Source: Salinimicrobium sp. TH3 (lineage in GTDB: Bacteria > Bacteroidota > Bacteroidia > Flavobacteriales > Flavobacteriaceae). Taken from it: 64,000 nucleotides of DNA. A program made the position numbers and the translations under genes. The notes under the pieces were generated by a model, which ran no database searches, was not told where the DNA came from, and saw only the letters and a list, made by a program, of their open reading frames with translations. Location of the stretch: contig NZ_JAPONB010000005.1 in NCBI RefSeq assembly GCF_026676115.1, forward strand, positions 62,001 to 126,000, given 5' to 3'. This document shows positions 9,158-17,418 of this stretch, one piece after another. How positions within the stretch are numbered: position 1 is the stretch's first letter; each line of letters starts with the position of its first letter.

Positions 9158-9616
9158 TTATTCTTCGCCACCGGAGTCTTTTGTAGCTTTTTCGGTTTCG
9201 GCTGTTTCTTCCGAAGCTTTTTCATCTGGCTTACTAAAGTCGGTATAACCTTTACTCACCAAAAGATTGTACCACTGGATGATCTTTTTGATGTCGCTTA
9301 CATATACACGATCCTCATCATAATCGGGCAGTACTTCACTAAAGTACTCCTCCAGTTTTGCCTTGGATTCCTTGTGGCTTATTGCCTCTCCCCCGTTCTC
9401 CTTATCATAGATCTTCTGGAAAACCTCACGCAACGGGATTTCTTCAGTATAGGTATATATGGCGATCTCACTCAACAAGCTTACATTGTGACGCATGTTT
9501 ACAGAGATCTTTTTTCCGTCTAACATAGATTCAGCTACAAAACCTCCGCGGGTTTGTGCTTTAAGTTCATACAATCCCGGTTTGCCGGAAATTGACAACA
9601 CTTTATCTAACTTCAT
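9158..9616 (-). CDS. DUF5606 domain protein
   Basis: A 152-residue protein matching the DUF5606 family of Bacteroidota: it begins MKLDKVLSISGKPGLYEL, and its globular part ends at about residue 130 before an acidic Glu/Lys/Ala tail. No signal peptide or catalytic motif is apparent and the function is unknown. Neighbours are def upstream and mazG downstream on the same strand, an arrangement I associate with flavobacteria. Confidence 0.85.
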   Translation of the reverse strand: MKLDKVLSISGKPGLYELKAQTRGGFVAESMLDGKKISVNMRHNVSLLSEIAIYTYTEEIPLREVFQKIYDKENGGEAISHKESKAKLEEYFSEVLPDYDEDRVYVSDIKKIIQWYNLLVSKGYTDFSKPDEKASEETAETEKATKDSGGEE

Positions 9617-9672
9617 ATTTTTTATTTTTTGGAAGGCAAATATCTTACCTCCTGCCTAGAAAACAAAACTAA

Positions 9673-10263
9673 TTAACGGCCTTTTTTAAGTTCGGGGAAT
9701 TTCATGCGGTAATCAACCTGAATCTTTCCCTTAGAAATGTTGGAAAGTTTGCCTTTAATAAGTCTCTTTTTAAGACTACTTAGCTTATCTGTAAATAAAA
9801 TACCTTCTATATGGTCGTATTCATGCTGGATCACACGCGCCGCGATGCCTTTATACTCCTCCACGTGTTTATTAAAATCTTCGTCAAAATATTCAATTTT
9901 GATCTCGGGTTTCCTAAAAACGTCTTCTCTCACTTCAGGAATGCTTAAACAGCCTTCATTAAAAGCCCATTCGTCCCCAGTCTCCTCCACAATTTTTGCA
10001 TTGATAAACACCTTTTTTAAAGACGCCAATTCCTTTTGTTCTTCTTCAGAAAGCTCTACGTCTTCAGCAAAAGGAGAGGTGTCTACAAGAAATATTCTAA
10101 TTGGCAGCCCTACCTGTGGAGCTGCGAGCCCAACTCCATATGCGCCATACATGGTCTCCCACATATTATCCAAAAGCTCTTTCAACTTGGGGTAATCCTC
10201 CGGAATATCTTTGGCTTTCTTTCTTAATACCGGATCTCCGTATGCTGTAATTGGTAATACCAT
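9673..10263 (-). CDS. def: Peptide deformylase
   Basis: Removes the formyl group from the initiator Met of new proteins. All three metal and active-site motifs are present in the 196 residues: GVGLAAPQ (43-50), EGCLS (103-107, metal Cys) and QHEYDH (146-151, two metal His and catalytic Glu). The insertion between motifs 1 and 2 is acidic. In related genomes def lies next to ruvX; here a repeat-bounded segment of about 400 bases with a broken gene separates them. Confidence 0.96.
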   Translation of the reverse strand: MVLPITAYGDPVLRKKAKDIPEDYPKLKELLDNMWETMYGAYGVGLAAPQVGLPIRIFLVDTSPFAEDVELSEEEQKELASLKKVFINAKIVEETGDEWAFNEGCLSIPEVREDVFRKPEIKIEYFDEDFNKHVEEYKGIAARVIQHEYDHIEGILFTDKLSSLKKRLIKGKLSNISKGKIQVDYRMKFPELKKGR

Positions 10264-10283
10264 TCTTTAATAAATATTGTATA

Positions 10284-10296
10284 TTTTATATTGAAT
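10284..10296 (+). repeat. 13-bp direct repeat, left copy
   Basis: TTTTATATTGAAT, identical to 10684-10696 and exactly 400 bases from it. The pair brackets the frameshifted four-helix-bundle gene. Confidence 0.6.
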
Positions 10297-10323
10297 AATT
10301 TATAATCTATATTTTTTTAAAAA

Positions 10324-10681
10324 CTACTTCAGGTTCTTCAGAGCCGTAATTCGGGAAGCAATAAAAATTGAAGTCAATTCTTTAGCTTCCTTTAGCGCCT
10401 CATTAAAATCAACATGTTTTGCCATACCCTCATCTCTCAAAAATTCAAGCCAGAAAATACACTCATCTGCTTCCTCAATTACTATTCCTAACTTGGAAAT
10501 AAATGCTCTTTTTGACTGACCAAGACATGCTGCCCTGTAATTGGCCGCAACAGAGGTAGAACCTCCTAATTAATTGTCCTTCAATATGAATTCCCAGCTT
10601 ATTCTTTGGCAACTCAACTGCCAGTTTAACACATTTGTGAGCAAAAAGATTTGATCTTTTCTTGATTTCTTCCTTCATCAT
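10324..10681 (-). pseudogene. Frameshifted four-helix-bundle protein (23S rRNA intervening-sequence type)
   Basis: Reading from ATG at 10681 gives a start typical of the IVP/four-helix-bundle family, up to EGQLIRR. The frame then ends early after 68 residues. Skipping one base near 10562-10563 restores STSVAANYRAACLGQSKRAF and on through LGIVIEEADE to a TAG at 10324-10326. The repaired protein is about 118 residues, the family's normal size. One extra G in the coding strand (AGGAGG for AGGAG) explains the shift, so this is either a recent mutation or a sequencing error. Proteins of this fold occur inside rRNA intervening sequences and as stand-alone accessory genes of unknown function. Confidence 0.8.
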
Positions 10682-10683
10682 CT

Positions 10684-10696
10684 TTTTATATTGAAT
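10684..10696 (+). repeat. 13-bp direct repeat, right copy
   Basis: Second copy of TTTTATATTGAAT. It runs into TTGAATTCAA (a palindrome), and an inverted form (ATTCAATATAAAA) follows at about 10709-10721, so the end is more complex than a simple target duplication. Confidence 0.6.
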
Positions 10697-10721
10697 TCAA
10701 TATACCATATTCAATATAAAA

Positions 10722-11129
10722 TCACTTATAAAGGTATGACTGCAGTATAATAGTTGCGCTTATCTCATCTACAAGGGCTTTATTTTGTCGCTGCTTTTTT
10801 TTGAGTCCGCTGTCGATCATGGACTGGAATGCCATTTTAGAGGTGAAACGTTCATCTACTCTTTCGAGTTTCATTTCGGGAAAATTTTCTATGAACTTCT
10901 TCAGGAATTCCTGAATGCTCACTTCACTGTGAGACGCAGTATTGTCCATTTGTTTAGGCTCTCCCAAGAGGACAAGTTCAACATTTTCATCAGAAAAATA
11001 TTTTTTTAAAAAAGGCAGCAGTTCGGCCGTAGGAACTGTAGTTAATCCCGAAGCTATGATCTGTAGCTCATCGGTAACTGCAATTCCGGTGCGTTTTGTG
11101 CCGTAATCTATTGCCAGTATTCTGCCCAT
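10722..11129 (-). CDS. ruvX: RuvX/YqgF pre-16S rRNA nuclease family
   Basis: A 135-residue RNase H-fold protein. It starts MGRILAIDYGTKRTGIAV with catalytic Asp8, has GEP at about 75-78, ERVDERFTS (about 95-103) and a C-terminal VDEISATIILQSYL carrying the last acidic residue. YqgF in E. coli matures the 16S rRNA 5' end; the Holliday-junction role is older and less certain. Length is typical. A minus-strand -7 box lies 11 bases upstream. Confidence 0.93.
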   Translation of the reverse strand: MGRILAIDYGTKRTGIAVTDELQIIASGLTTVPTAELLPFLKKYFSDENVELVLLGEPKQMDNTASHSEVSIQEFLKKFIENFPEMKLERVDERFTSKMAFQSMIDSGLKKKQRQNKALVDEISATIILQSYLYK

Positions 11130-11139
11130 AATTCGGCGG

Positions 11140-11147
11140 CAAAGATA
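11140..11147 (-). promoter_or_regulatory. -7 box for ruvX
   Basis: On the minus strand the sequence reads TATCTTTG, an exact TAnnTTTG match, 10 bases before the ruvX ATG at 11129. Confidence 0.5.
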
Positions 11148-11225
11148 CGGGTTAATTCGTGAACCTAAAAATGGGTTACATCCGCCGCGATACTCAAGCC
11201 TTCAGCTAATCTGAGTTAAATGTAT

Positions 11226-11233
11226 TACCTTCG
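11226..11233 (+). promoter_or_regulatory. -7 box for dapD
   Basis: TACCTTCG, one mismatch to TAnnTTTG, is followed by CA as in many Bacteroidota promoters. It would give a 5' leader of about 110 bases containing the hairpin at 11253-11290. Confidence 0.45.
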
Positions 11234-11252
11234 CACAACAGGCAGCCTGCAT

Positions 11253-11290
11253 AAAAAACCTCTGTAAAAGGTCATTTTCAGCAGGTTTTT
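11253..11290 (+). terminator. Terminator-like hairpin in the dapD leader
   Basis: AAAAACCT and CTG pair with CAG and AGGTTTTT around a loop of about 14 bases, ending in a T run, after the proposed dapD promoter and 60 bases before its ATG. It could be an attenuator or part of a leader RNA. It may be chance, since the loop is AT-rich. Confidence 0.35.
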
Positions 11291-11351
11291 CTGCTTAAAT
11301 TTCACTTCTTAAGTGGAAGGATATTTAATTAAAAGAAATAAAATTTTCAAA

Positions 11352-12167
11352 ATGGAACATCTTAAAGGGATCATAGAAAAAGCGTGGGACGACAGGGATC
11401 TTCTCAATAAAACTGAAACTACAAATGCCATTAGGGAAGTAATTGATTTGCTCGACGAAGGAAAACTACGGGTTGCCGAACCTGTAACCGATGGCTGGCA
11501 GGTGAATGAATGGGTGAAAAAGGCTGTAGTACTATATTTCCCTATTCAGAAAATGGAAACCCTGGAAGCAGGAATTTTTGAGTATCATGATAAAATTCCA
11601 CTAAAAAGAGGTTATAAAGAAAAAGGAATAAGAGTAGTTCCCAATGCAGTAGCAAGACATGGGGCTTATATTTCCAGCGGAGTCATTATGATGCCAAGTT
11701 ACGTGAACATTGGAGCTTATGTTGATGAAGGTACGATGGTAGACACCTGGGCAACTGTTGGAAGCTGCGCCCAAATTGGCAAAAATGTGCATTTGAGCGG
11801 CGGCGTTGGTATTGGCGGCGTATTGGAACCCTTACAGGCGGCGCCGGTAATTATTGAAGATAATGCCTTTTTAGGATCCAGAAGTATCGTTGTTGAAGGT
11901 GTAAAAGTGGAAAAAGAAGCAGTTCTTGGAGCTAATGTAGTTCTAACTGCATCCACCAAGATTATAGACGTTACTGGAGATGAGCCGGTTGAGATGAAAG
12001 GAATTGTGCCTGCGCGTTCTGTAGTGATACCCGGAAGCTACACCAAGAAATTTCCGGCGGGAGAATACCAGGTGCCATGCGCTTTGATCATTGGAAAGCG
12101 AAAGGAGAGCACCAATAAGAAAACTTCTCTAAATGATGCTTTGAGAGAACACAATGTAGCAGTTTAG
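11352..12167 (+). CDS. dapD: Tetrahydrodipicolinate N-succinyltransferase
   Basis: Transfers succinyl from succinyl-CoA to tetrahydrodipicolinate in lysine and diaminopimelate synthesis. The 271-residue protein has the helical N-terminal domain (through about 100) and a left-handed beta helix built of hexapeptide repeats (about 105-235), with VPNAVARHGAYI, GTMVDTWATVGSCAQIG and GGVGIGGV typical of DapD. The ATG at 11352 is chosen because an in-frame extension upstream lacks conservation. lysA, the last step of the same pathway, is at 42093. Confidence 0.95.
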   Translation: MEHLKGIIEKAWDDRDLLNKTETTNAIREVIDLLDEGKLRVAEPVTDGWQVNEWVKKAVVLYFPIQKMETLEAGIFEYHDKIPLKRGYKEKGIRVVPNAVARHGAYISSGVIMMPSYVNIGAYVDEGTMVDTWATVGSCAQIGKNVHLSGGVGIGGVLEPLQAAPVIIEDNAFLGSRSIVVEGVKVEKEAVLGANVVLTASTKIIDVTGDEPVEMKGIVPARSVVIPGSYTKKFPAGEYQVPCALIIGKRKESTNKKTSLNDALREHNVAV

Positions 12168-12325
12168 ATTGTTGATACCTTATAATACAATAGAAAGACT
12201 GTTTGAAAGTGCGGTTTAATCTCAACCTGAAATTTTTCAGGCTCTAACCGGCTTAGGTAATAAGATTCTGAAATAAATTCAGAATTACGATTATTTAGAT
12301 GCTCAAACAACCTCCAACAGGAGCT

Positions 12326-13417
12326 ATGAAGATACTTGTGATTCAGCAGAAAATGATAGGGGATGTACTTACGTCCTCTATCCTGTTTGAAGCCCTTCGG
12401 AAGAAATATCCTGAAGCAGAACTGCATTATCTTATTCAGCCTCACACCCGGCCGGTCGTTCAAAATAATCCTTATATCAATAAACTGGTTATTTATGATC
12501 CAGCTCTTAATAAAAATCCGGTCAAGTTTCTGTTTTTTGGAAAGCAGATCAGGAAAGAAGGCTACACTCATGTGATCGATATCTACTCCAAAATAAGCAC
12601 GGGAATCATATCGCTGTTTACAGGAGCCAGCTGTAGGCTGGGTTATCATAAGAAATACACAAGTTATTTCTACACTAAAACCTTTACACCTGTTAACGAG
12701 CCGGCTACATCTGCAGGATTGGCTATAGAAGACCGGATGCAGTTTCTACAGGGACTTCAAAAAGATTTTCCGAAACATTCGCGACCAAAGATATACCTGG
12801 ACAACCTGCAGAAGCAAAAAGCCGCAGTAAAATTAAAAGCAGGAGGAATTTCTTTTGAAAAACCTTTGATCATGTGCGGCGTGCTTGGAAGCTCAAAAAA
12901 TAAAAGTTACCCGTCTTCTTATATGGCCGCTTTATTAGATAAGGTGGTGGCGCAGGTAGAAAATTGTCAAATTTTATTCAATTACTCCCCCTGCCAGGAA
13001 AAAGATGCTCTTGAAATTTACAATCTTTGTAATCCTGTCACCAGATCCAGAATATTTTTAAAGCTTTATGCCCTGGAACTGCAGGATTTCATTGCCAATT
13101 GTGCCACCTGTGATCTTTTTATGGGGAACGAAGGCGGTGCAGCCAACATTGCCAAAGCCTTAAAGATTCCCTCGTTTTCCATACATTCTCCTTCTGTAAA
13201 AAAAAATTACTGGGGAATTTACGAAGATGGAGACAGGAATGTTTCGGTACATTTGAAAGACTTTCGAAAAGAAGCATTTAAAGGCTTGTCAACCAAGGAG
13301 ATCACAAAAAATGCTGCAGGTTTTTATGAACTGCTGGAGCCAAACCTTATCTTCGCCAAACTGAATCCTTTTTTACAGAAGGTGATTTTGAAAAAATCTG
13401 AAGAAAAGTACTTATGA
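12326..13417 (+). CDS. GT9 (heptosyltransferase-like) glycosyltransferase
   Basis: A GT-B glycosyltransferase of family 9, the group that adds heptoses to the LPS inner core. The product starts MKILVIQQKMIGDVLTSSI, the classic GT9 N-terminus with the GD dipeptide. The acceptor side is followed by a sugar-nucleotide half with MGNEGGAANIAKAL (the family usually has GxDTGxxHLA). Length is 363 residues from ATG 12326; an ATG 27 bases upstream is also possible. It overlaps the next gene by 4 bases and opens the glycan cluster. LPS core or another surface glycan is the likely target. Confidence 0.87.
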   Translation: MKILVIQQKMIGDVLTSSILFEALRKKYPEAELHYLIQPHTRPVVQNNPYINKLVIYDPALNKNPVKFLFFGKQIRKEGYTHVIDIYSKISTGIISLFTGASCRLGYHKKYTSYFYTKTFTPVNEPATSAGLAIEDRMQFLQGLQKDFPKHSRPKIYLDNLQKQKAAVKLKAGGISFEKPLIMCGVLGSSKNKSYPSSYMAALLDKVVAQVENCQILFNYSPCQEKDALEIYNLCNPVTRSRIFLKLYALELQDFIANCATCDLFMGNEGGAANIAKALKIPSFSIHSPSVKKNYWGIYEDGDRNVSVHLKDFRKEAFKGLSTKEITKNAAGFYELLEPNLIFAKLNPFLQKVILKKSEEKYL

Positions 13418-14094
13418 AAATTGTCATTTTAGCCGCAGGTATAGGTTCAAGATTAGGAAATCCTTTCCCGAAGCCCCTCACACCTTTAAAAGGAGGAAAA
13501 AGCATCATGGAAAAACAGGTTGAGAACTTTTCTGAATATTTCAATGAACATGATATTTCTGTTGTTGTAGGCTTTAAAAAAGACCTCATCATGGAACGTT
13601 TTCCCGACCTCACTTATATCTACAACCAGTTCTTCGATGCCACCAACACCTCAAAGAGCCTTTTAAAGGCACTTAAAAAGTATAGAAATGAAGATGTTCT
13701 TTGGATCAATGGAGATGTTATCTTTGATTCCGAACTCTTTTCTGTATTGAACAGGGAAATAGAAGCCAGCCATTCTTTTGTTGCTGTCAACACTTCTCGT
13801 GTTGCCGAGGAAGAAGTCAAATACACCCTGAAAAATGGCAAAATTGATGAACTTTCCAAGCAAGTAAAAAATGGTCTTGGGGAAGCTGTGGGTATTAATT
13901 TTGTAACAAAACAAGATATGCCGGTACTGCTGGAGCAACTTGAGAACTGCGATGACAACGACTATTTTGAGCGCGGAATTGAAAAGGCTATTGCAGAAAA
14001 TAACATGCAGGTGAACGCCGTTGATATTTCAGATTTCCGGTGCATGGAAGTAGATTTTAAAGAAGATCTTGAAGCTGCAAATAACCTCTTTTAA
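13414..14094 (+). CDS. LicC-like sugar/alcohol-phosphate nucleotidyltransferase
   Basis: A 226-residue NTP-transferase with LAAGIGSRLG (6-15), then PKPL and the metal-binding NGDVIFD. It is the small single-domain kind, like choline-phosphate cytidylyltransferase LicC and sugar-phosphate guanylyl/uridylyl transferases. Substrate and nucleotide cannot be read from sequence. It overlaps the GT9 gene by 4 bases and is 2 bases from the TagB/F-like gene, which in known systems uses CDP-activated alcohols, so a CDP-product is a reasonable guess. Confidence 0.85.
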   Translation: MKIVILAAGIGSRLGNPFPKPLTPLKGGKSIMEKQVENFSEYFNEHDISVVVGFKKDLIMERFPDLTYIYNQFFDATNTSKSLLKALKKYRNEDVLWINGDVIFDSELFSVLNREIEASHSFVAVNTSRVAEEEVKYTLKNGKIDELSKQVKNGLGEAVGINFVTKQDMPVLLEQLENCDDNDYFERGIEKAIAENNMQVNAVDISDFRCMEVDFKEDLEAANNLF

Positions 14095-14096
14095 AA

Positions 14097-15137
14097 ATGA
14101 AAGTTGTCCTCTTTTGTCAATATCCTTACGCCTTTGGAATCCTTGAACCAATAATGAAGGTGCTTAAACAGAGGAATTGCGATTACCTCTGGTTTCTAAC
14201 AGAAAATCTTAAAGAAAGCTTTCCCTTTAAAGATGAACCGCACACCTTTGATCTTGAAAAGTTGGTATCCTATGAAAGTGACGCCATCTTCTGTCCTGGA
14301 AATGAAGTGCCACATTACGTGCGGGGTGTAAAAACGCAAATCTTCCATGGGCTGGCAGGAGAAAAAAAAGGTCATTTTAAAATTCGCCATTATTTCGATC
14401 TTTACCTTACCCAAGGGCCATTCTTCACGCGCCGTTTTAATAGAATGAAGAGAAGGCACCGCAACTTTGAAGTAGTTGAAACAGGTTGGCCAAAACTTGA
14501 TATTTACGGAAAGAAACATGATAAGTACAACTCTGATAAGGCCACTCTACTTGAAAAACATAAAGCGTCAAAAATGATACTTTATGCTCCAACCTTTTCC
14601 CCATCGCTCACCTCAGCTTCGTTTTTATTGAAGGAGCTTGAAAAACTGGCTCAAGAAAAAGACTACCTCATCCTGATAAAGTTCCACGATAAGATGGCCG
14701 CCGAATTGATACAGCAATTCCGGAAGCTGGCAGCCGACAATAAGAATATCATTTTTGAAGAGGAACCAAATATTGTGAAATTCCTGCTGATGGCAGATTT
14801 GCTTATAAGCGATACTTCGTCTGTAGTTTACGAATTTCTGTTACTCGACAAGCCAGTAGTCACCTTTAAGAATAACTCTGAAAACATTTTGTGGAGCGAC
14901 ATTAAAGATGCTTCCCAACTGCAGCAGGCAGTAGAAAAAAATCTGCAACAAGATCCTTATCGGGAAGAGCGAAAAGAGATCATTTCAAGCTATCATCCTT
15001 ACAGTGATGGCAAATCTGCCGAAAGAATGGTTGATGCCGTGGAACAGTATATTGCCGAACATGGTGTACCGGAAAGACGTCGTCTCCCCTTCCTTAGAAG
15101 GAGGAAAATGAACAGGATGTTTAGAAGGAAATTATGA
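14097..15137 (+). CDS. CDP-glycerol glycerophosphotransferase family protein (TagB/F-like)
   Basis: A 346-residue member of the family that makes or extends poly(alcohol-phosphate) chains such as teichoic acids. Visible motifs are IFHGLAGEKKG (equivalent of the TagF HG..K), GWPKLD, ILYAPTFSPSLT and the C-terminal SDTSSVVYEFLLLDKPVV. The last five are strong family marks. The C-terminus is very basic (about 325-346), fitting membrane association. Finding it in a Gram-negative glycan cluster implies a phosphodiester-linked glycan or an alcohol-phosphate decoration. Confidence 0.85.
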   Translation: MKVVLFCQYPYAFGILEPIMKVLKQRNCDYLWFLTENLKESFPFKDEPHTFDLEKLVSYESDAIFCPGNEVPHYVRGVKTQIFHGLAGEKKGHFKIRHYFDLYLTQGPFFTRRFNRMKRRHRNFEVVETGWPKLDIYGKKHDKYNSDKATLLEKHKASKMILYAPTFSPSLTSASFLLKELEKLAQEKDYLILIKFHDKMAAELIQQFRKLAADNKNIIFEEEPNIVKFLLMADLLISDTSSVVYEFLLLDKPVVTFKNNSENILWSDIKDASQLQQAVEKNLQQDPYREERKEIISSYHPYSDGKSAERMVDAVEQYIAEHGVPERRRLPFLRRRKMNRMFRRKL

Positions 15138-15184
15138 TTTCTTTCTAAATTAAAATCTGAATACTTGGATTAAAATCATATCAC

Positions 15185-16174
15185 ATGACAGAACCTCTAG
15201 AAAATATTCAGGTTGATGCCGTTATAACCTGGGTGGATGGAAATGATAAAAACTGGCAGGAAAAAATAAATGTTTATTCTGAATCTAAAATAAATTTCTC
15301 TTCTGAAAATCATCTGAAACGGTACAATTCGATTGGAGAAATTGACATTGCAATTAAATCTATAATCAAGTTTGCTCCATTTATTAAAAATATTTTTTTA
15401 GTAACCGATGATCAATCGCCTGAATCTTTTGATTCCTTAAAATCATTAGCTCAAAAAAATGGTATAAACCTGGAACTGGTTGATCATAAAATTATTTTTA
15501 GCGGATTTGAGGAATATCTACCCTCCTTCAACTCGTGCTCTATTATATCGATGTTATTCAAAATACCCAACTTATCTGAGCATTTCATTATTTTTAATGA
15601 TGATACTTTTATAATGAAAGAAGTATCGGTAAGTGATTTCTTCATTAATGGAGAACCAATTATACGAGGTAAATGGCAACATTTTAATGAAAATAAAACA
15701 TTAAGAAAATCCTACCGTGAAGTTTTGTCTTTTTTAAATATTCCGCAAAAAAAAGATAAGATCAGTTTCAAGACATTACAACAAAACAGCGCCAAACTGG
15801 CTCAAATGAATAAATACGTTAGACGTTTCCACACGCCGGTTAGCGTGAGAAGGTCAACACTTACAAACTTCTTTAAAGAAGATACCCTACTTAGAAAGAA
15901 TATACAATACAGGTTTAGAAATCAAGATCAATTTCTTTTATCTTCTTTATCTGAGCATTTGGAGATCAAAAATGGTACTTATCATTTTCGGAATTTTTCA
16001 CAATTAACATACTTTCGATCGTATAAAAAGCTATGGCTAACCAAGTTAAAATTGAAGTGGTATAGAAAAAACCAGAGTAAACTCTTCATCACATTCCAAA
16101 GTTTGGATATGGCAAATGATAAAATATTGAATTATATTTTGAATTGGATAGAAGAACGACTAGATAAAAACTAA
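15185..16174 (+). CDS. Stealth-family sugar-phosphate transferase
   Basis: A 329-residue Stealth protein. Conserved region 1 is VDAVITWVDGND near residue 10. Region 2 runs over RYNSIGEIDIAIKSI to IFLVTDDQSP, then HFIIFNDDTF. Stealth proteins in capsule loci transfer hexose-1-phosphate to make phosphodiester-linked polymers. Base composition is clearly more AT-rich than dapD or the GT9 gene, suggesting separate origin. It ends the plus-strand run of four glycan genes. Confidence 0.85.
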   Translation: MTEPLENIQVDAVITWVDGNDKNWQEKINVYSESKINFSSENHLKRYNSIGEIDIAIKSIIKFAPFIKNIFLVTDDQSPESFDSLKSLAQKNGINLELVDHKIIFSGFEEYLPSFNSCSIISMLFKIPNLSEHFIIFNDDTFIMKEVSVSDFFINGEPIIRGKWQHFNENKTLRKSYREVLSFLNIPQKKDKISFKTLQQNSAKLAQMNKYVRRFHTPVSVRRSTLTNFFKEDTLLRKNIQYRFRNQDQFLLSSLSEHLEIKNGTYHFRNFSQLTYFRSYKKLWLTKLKLKWYRKNQSKLFITFQSLDMANDKILNYILNWIEERLDKN

Positions 16175-16207
16175 GATGTTCTTTTAAAATGTTATTTGCT
16201 ACCTCTC

Positions 16208-16384
16208 GATTTTCAATGGTAGGAAACCCTGGTATTTAGGAAACCGGAATCTTTAGTTGAATTTATGGATTGGGTTTCGCATTTAAATGTTGCTGAAACA
16301 GACTTTGAAAAAAAGGCTTTTTCTAATTCTTCAGGTAAAACGGTGACTTTGATTTTTAGGCCCGGATTTAATTCTTTAAGCTCT
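16208..16384 (+). other. Possible gene remnant between Stealth and kinase genes
   Basis: After an in-frame TAG the plus strand reads ETLVFRKPESLVEFMDWVSH and on through about 50 protein-like residues, then runs antisense into the kinase gene with no family match I recognise. It may be the end of a degraded gene or chance coding. Nothing else is visible in this gap of about 210 bases. Confidence 0.2.
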
Positions 16385-17131
16385 TTATTCCTTTTTAAAT
16401 TTTTTCTTTATCATTTCTTTTTTATCACGTTTTGTAAAAAAGCTTTGATTAAAATGCCACATTTGATCAAAAACTTCAGATGAAGATCGCTCTGATTGTT
16501 TGGCATATTCATCTGCCATAATCTCGTAAATCGCTCTTTCCCTTGTTAAACGTTTAAAATTCTGCATTCTTTCAGTGAAACTTAACCTTTTAAAATTCAT
16601 CCTGTTGAGATCAACCAGGTAAAATTTAAAAGTATTTTCATGGATCTGGATTAAGGTATTTCCGGGGGAATGATCTAAGAATTCTATTCTTTTTTCATGC
16701 AGCTCAAATGTGAAACGGGTAAAAGCCCGCAGGATTTCTTCATGCCCTTTCTTTTCCAAATTTAAATCTCTGAAAGTAAGATCATAATCGAGTTGCTCAC
16801 TTACATAAAAACTTTTTAGAAAGGCCACAGAAGTCACTTCTTCTGCATAAGCAACGGGAGCCGGGGTGTTGATTCCTCTCTTTAAAAGTTCCTGAGCATA
16901 TATAAAAGATCTTTCTGCTTTTGATTTTCTGAAGAAACGATAGGCTATTTTATTTACAGCATTGGGAACTTTGAAAGCCTTGATATTCAGCTCCTTTTCA
17001 TTTAGTGATATTGCCTTTACAATATTTCTTTTGCCCGGGCCAATTTTACGTCCCTCGTTGTCAAAATTGTCAAGAGCCTGAAAAATTTCTTCTTTATAAG
17101 AAGAATATGCTTCATCTATGATTACTTTCAT
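16385..17131 (-). CDS. InaA/WaaP-type LPS core (Kdo/heptose) kinase
   Basis: A 248-residue protein-kinase-fold enzyme of the lipopolysaccharide kinase group. The likely ATP-site Lys lies in KELNIKAFKVPN, the catalytic loop is FLDHSPGNTLI, and the metal site is YLVDLNRM in place of DFG. The ATG at 17131 is used; the frame extends to a TTG at 17155 without conserved sequence. Family members phosphorylate Kdo or heptose in the LPS inner core. It faces the other genes of the glycan cluster. Confidence 0.8.
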   Translation of the reverse strand: MKVIIDEAYSSYKEEIFQALDNFDNEGRKIGPGKRNIVKAISLNEKELNIKAFKVPNAVNKIAYRFFRKSKAERSFIYAQELLKRGINTPAPVAYAEEVTSVAFLKSFYVSEQLDYDLTFRDLNLEKKGHEEILRAFTRFTFELHEKRIEFLDHSPGNTLIQIHENTFKFYLVDLNRMNFKRLSFTERMQNFKRLTRERAIYEIMADEYAKQSERSSSEVFDQMWHFNQSFFTKRDKKEMIKKKFKKE

Positions 17132-17370
17132 ATTATTTCCCGAACTTTTAAGCAAAGTTAGCTTTTTGAGTTTGCATTAACTTTAAACTTCAGAGAATAT
17201 AGGCTTCTTTCTATCACTTTAAAATTTGAGGGTAATTATTTTTCGATACATCTTTATAACTAAAATATACACTTCCTAAAATAAAGATTGAGAATCAAAG
17301 CTTCATACCTGCCAAAAATAGCAACGTAACTACCTATTTTGCATCCATCTCTACTTGACTAGATTTATTT

Positions 17371-17378
17371 TACCTTCG
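17371..17378 (+). promoter_or_regulatory. -7 box for the GT4 gene
   Basis: TACCTTCG (one mismatch to TAnnTTTG) lies 40 bases before the ATG at 17419. It is the same octamer as in front of dapD. Confidence 0.4.
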
Positions 17379-17418
17379 CAATTATAGCCATTGAAAAGAC
17401 GAGTACAGAAAAAGTTTT

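Noticed and set aside
16265-16483. Small plus-strand gene of 72 residues
   Set aside because: Its second half is antisense to the kinase gene and reads as hydrophobic shadow sequence; at most its first part is a gene remnant.
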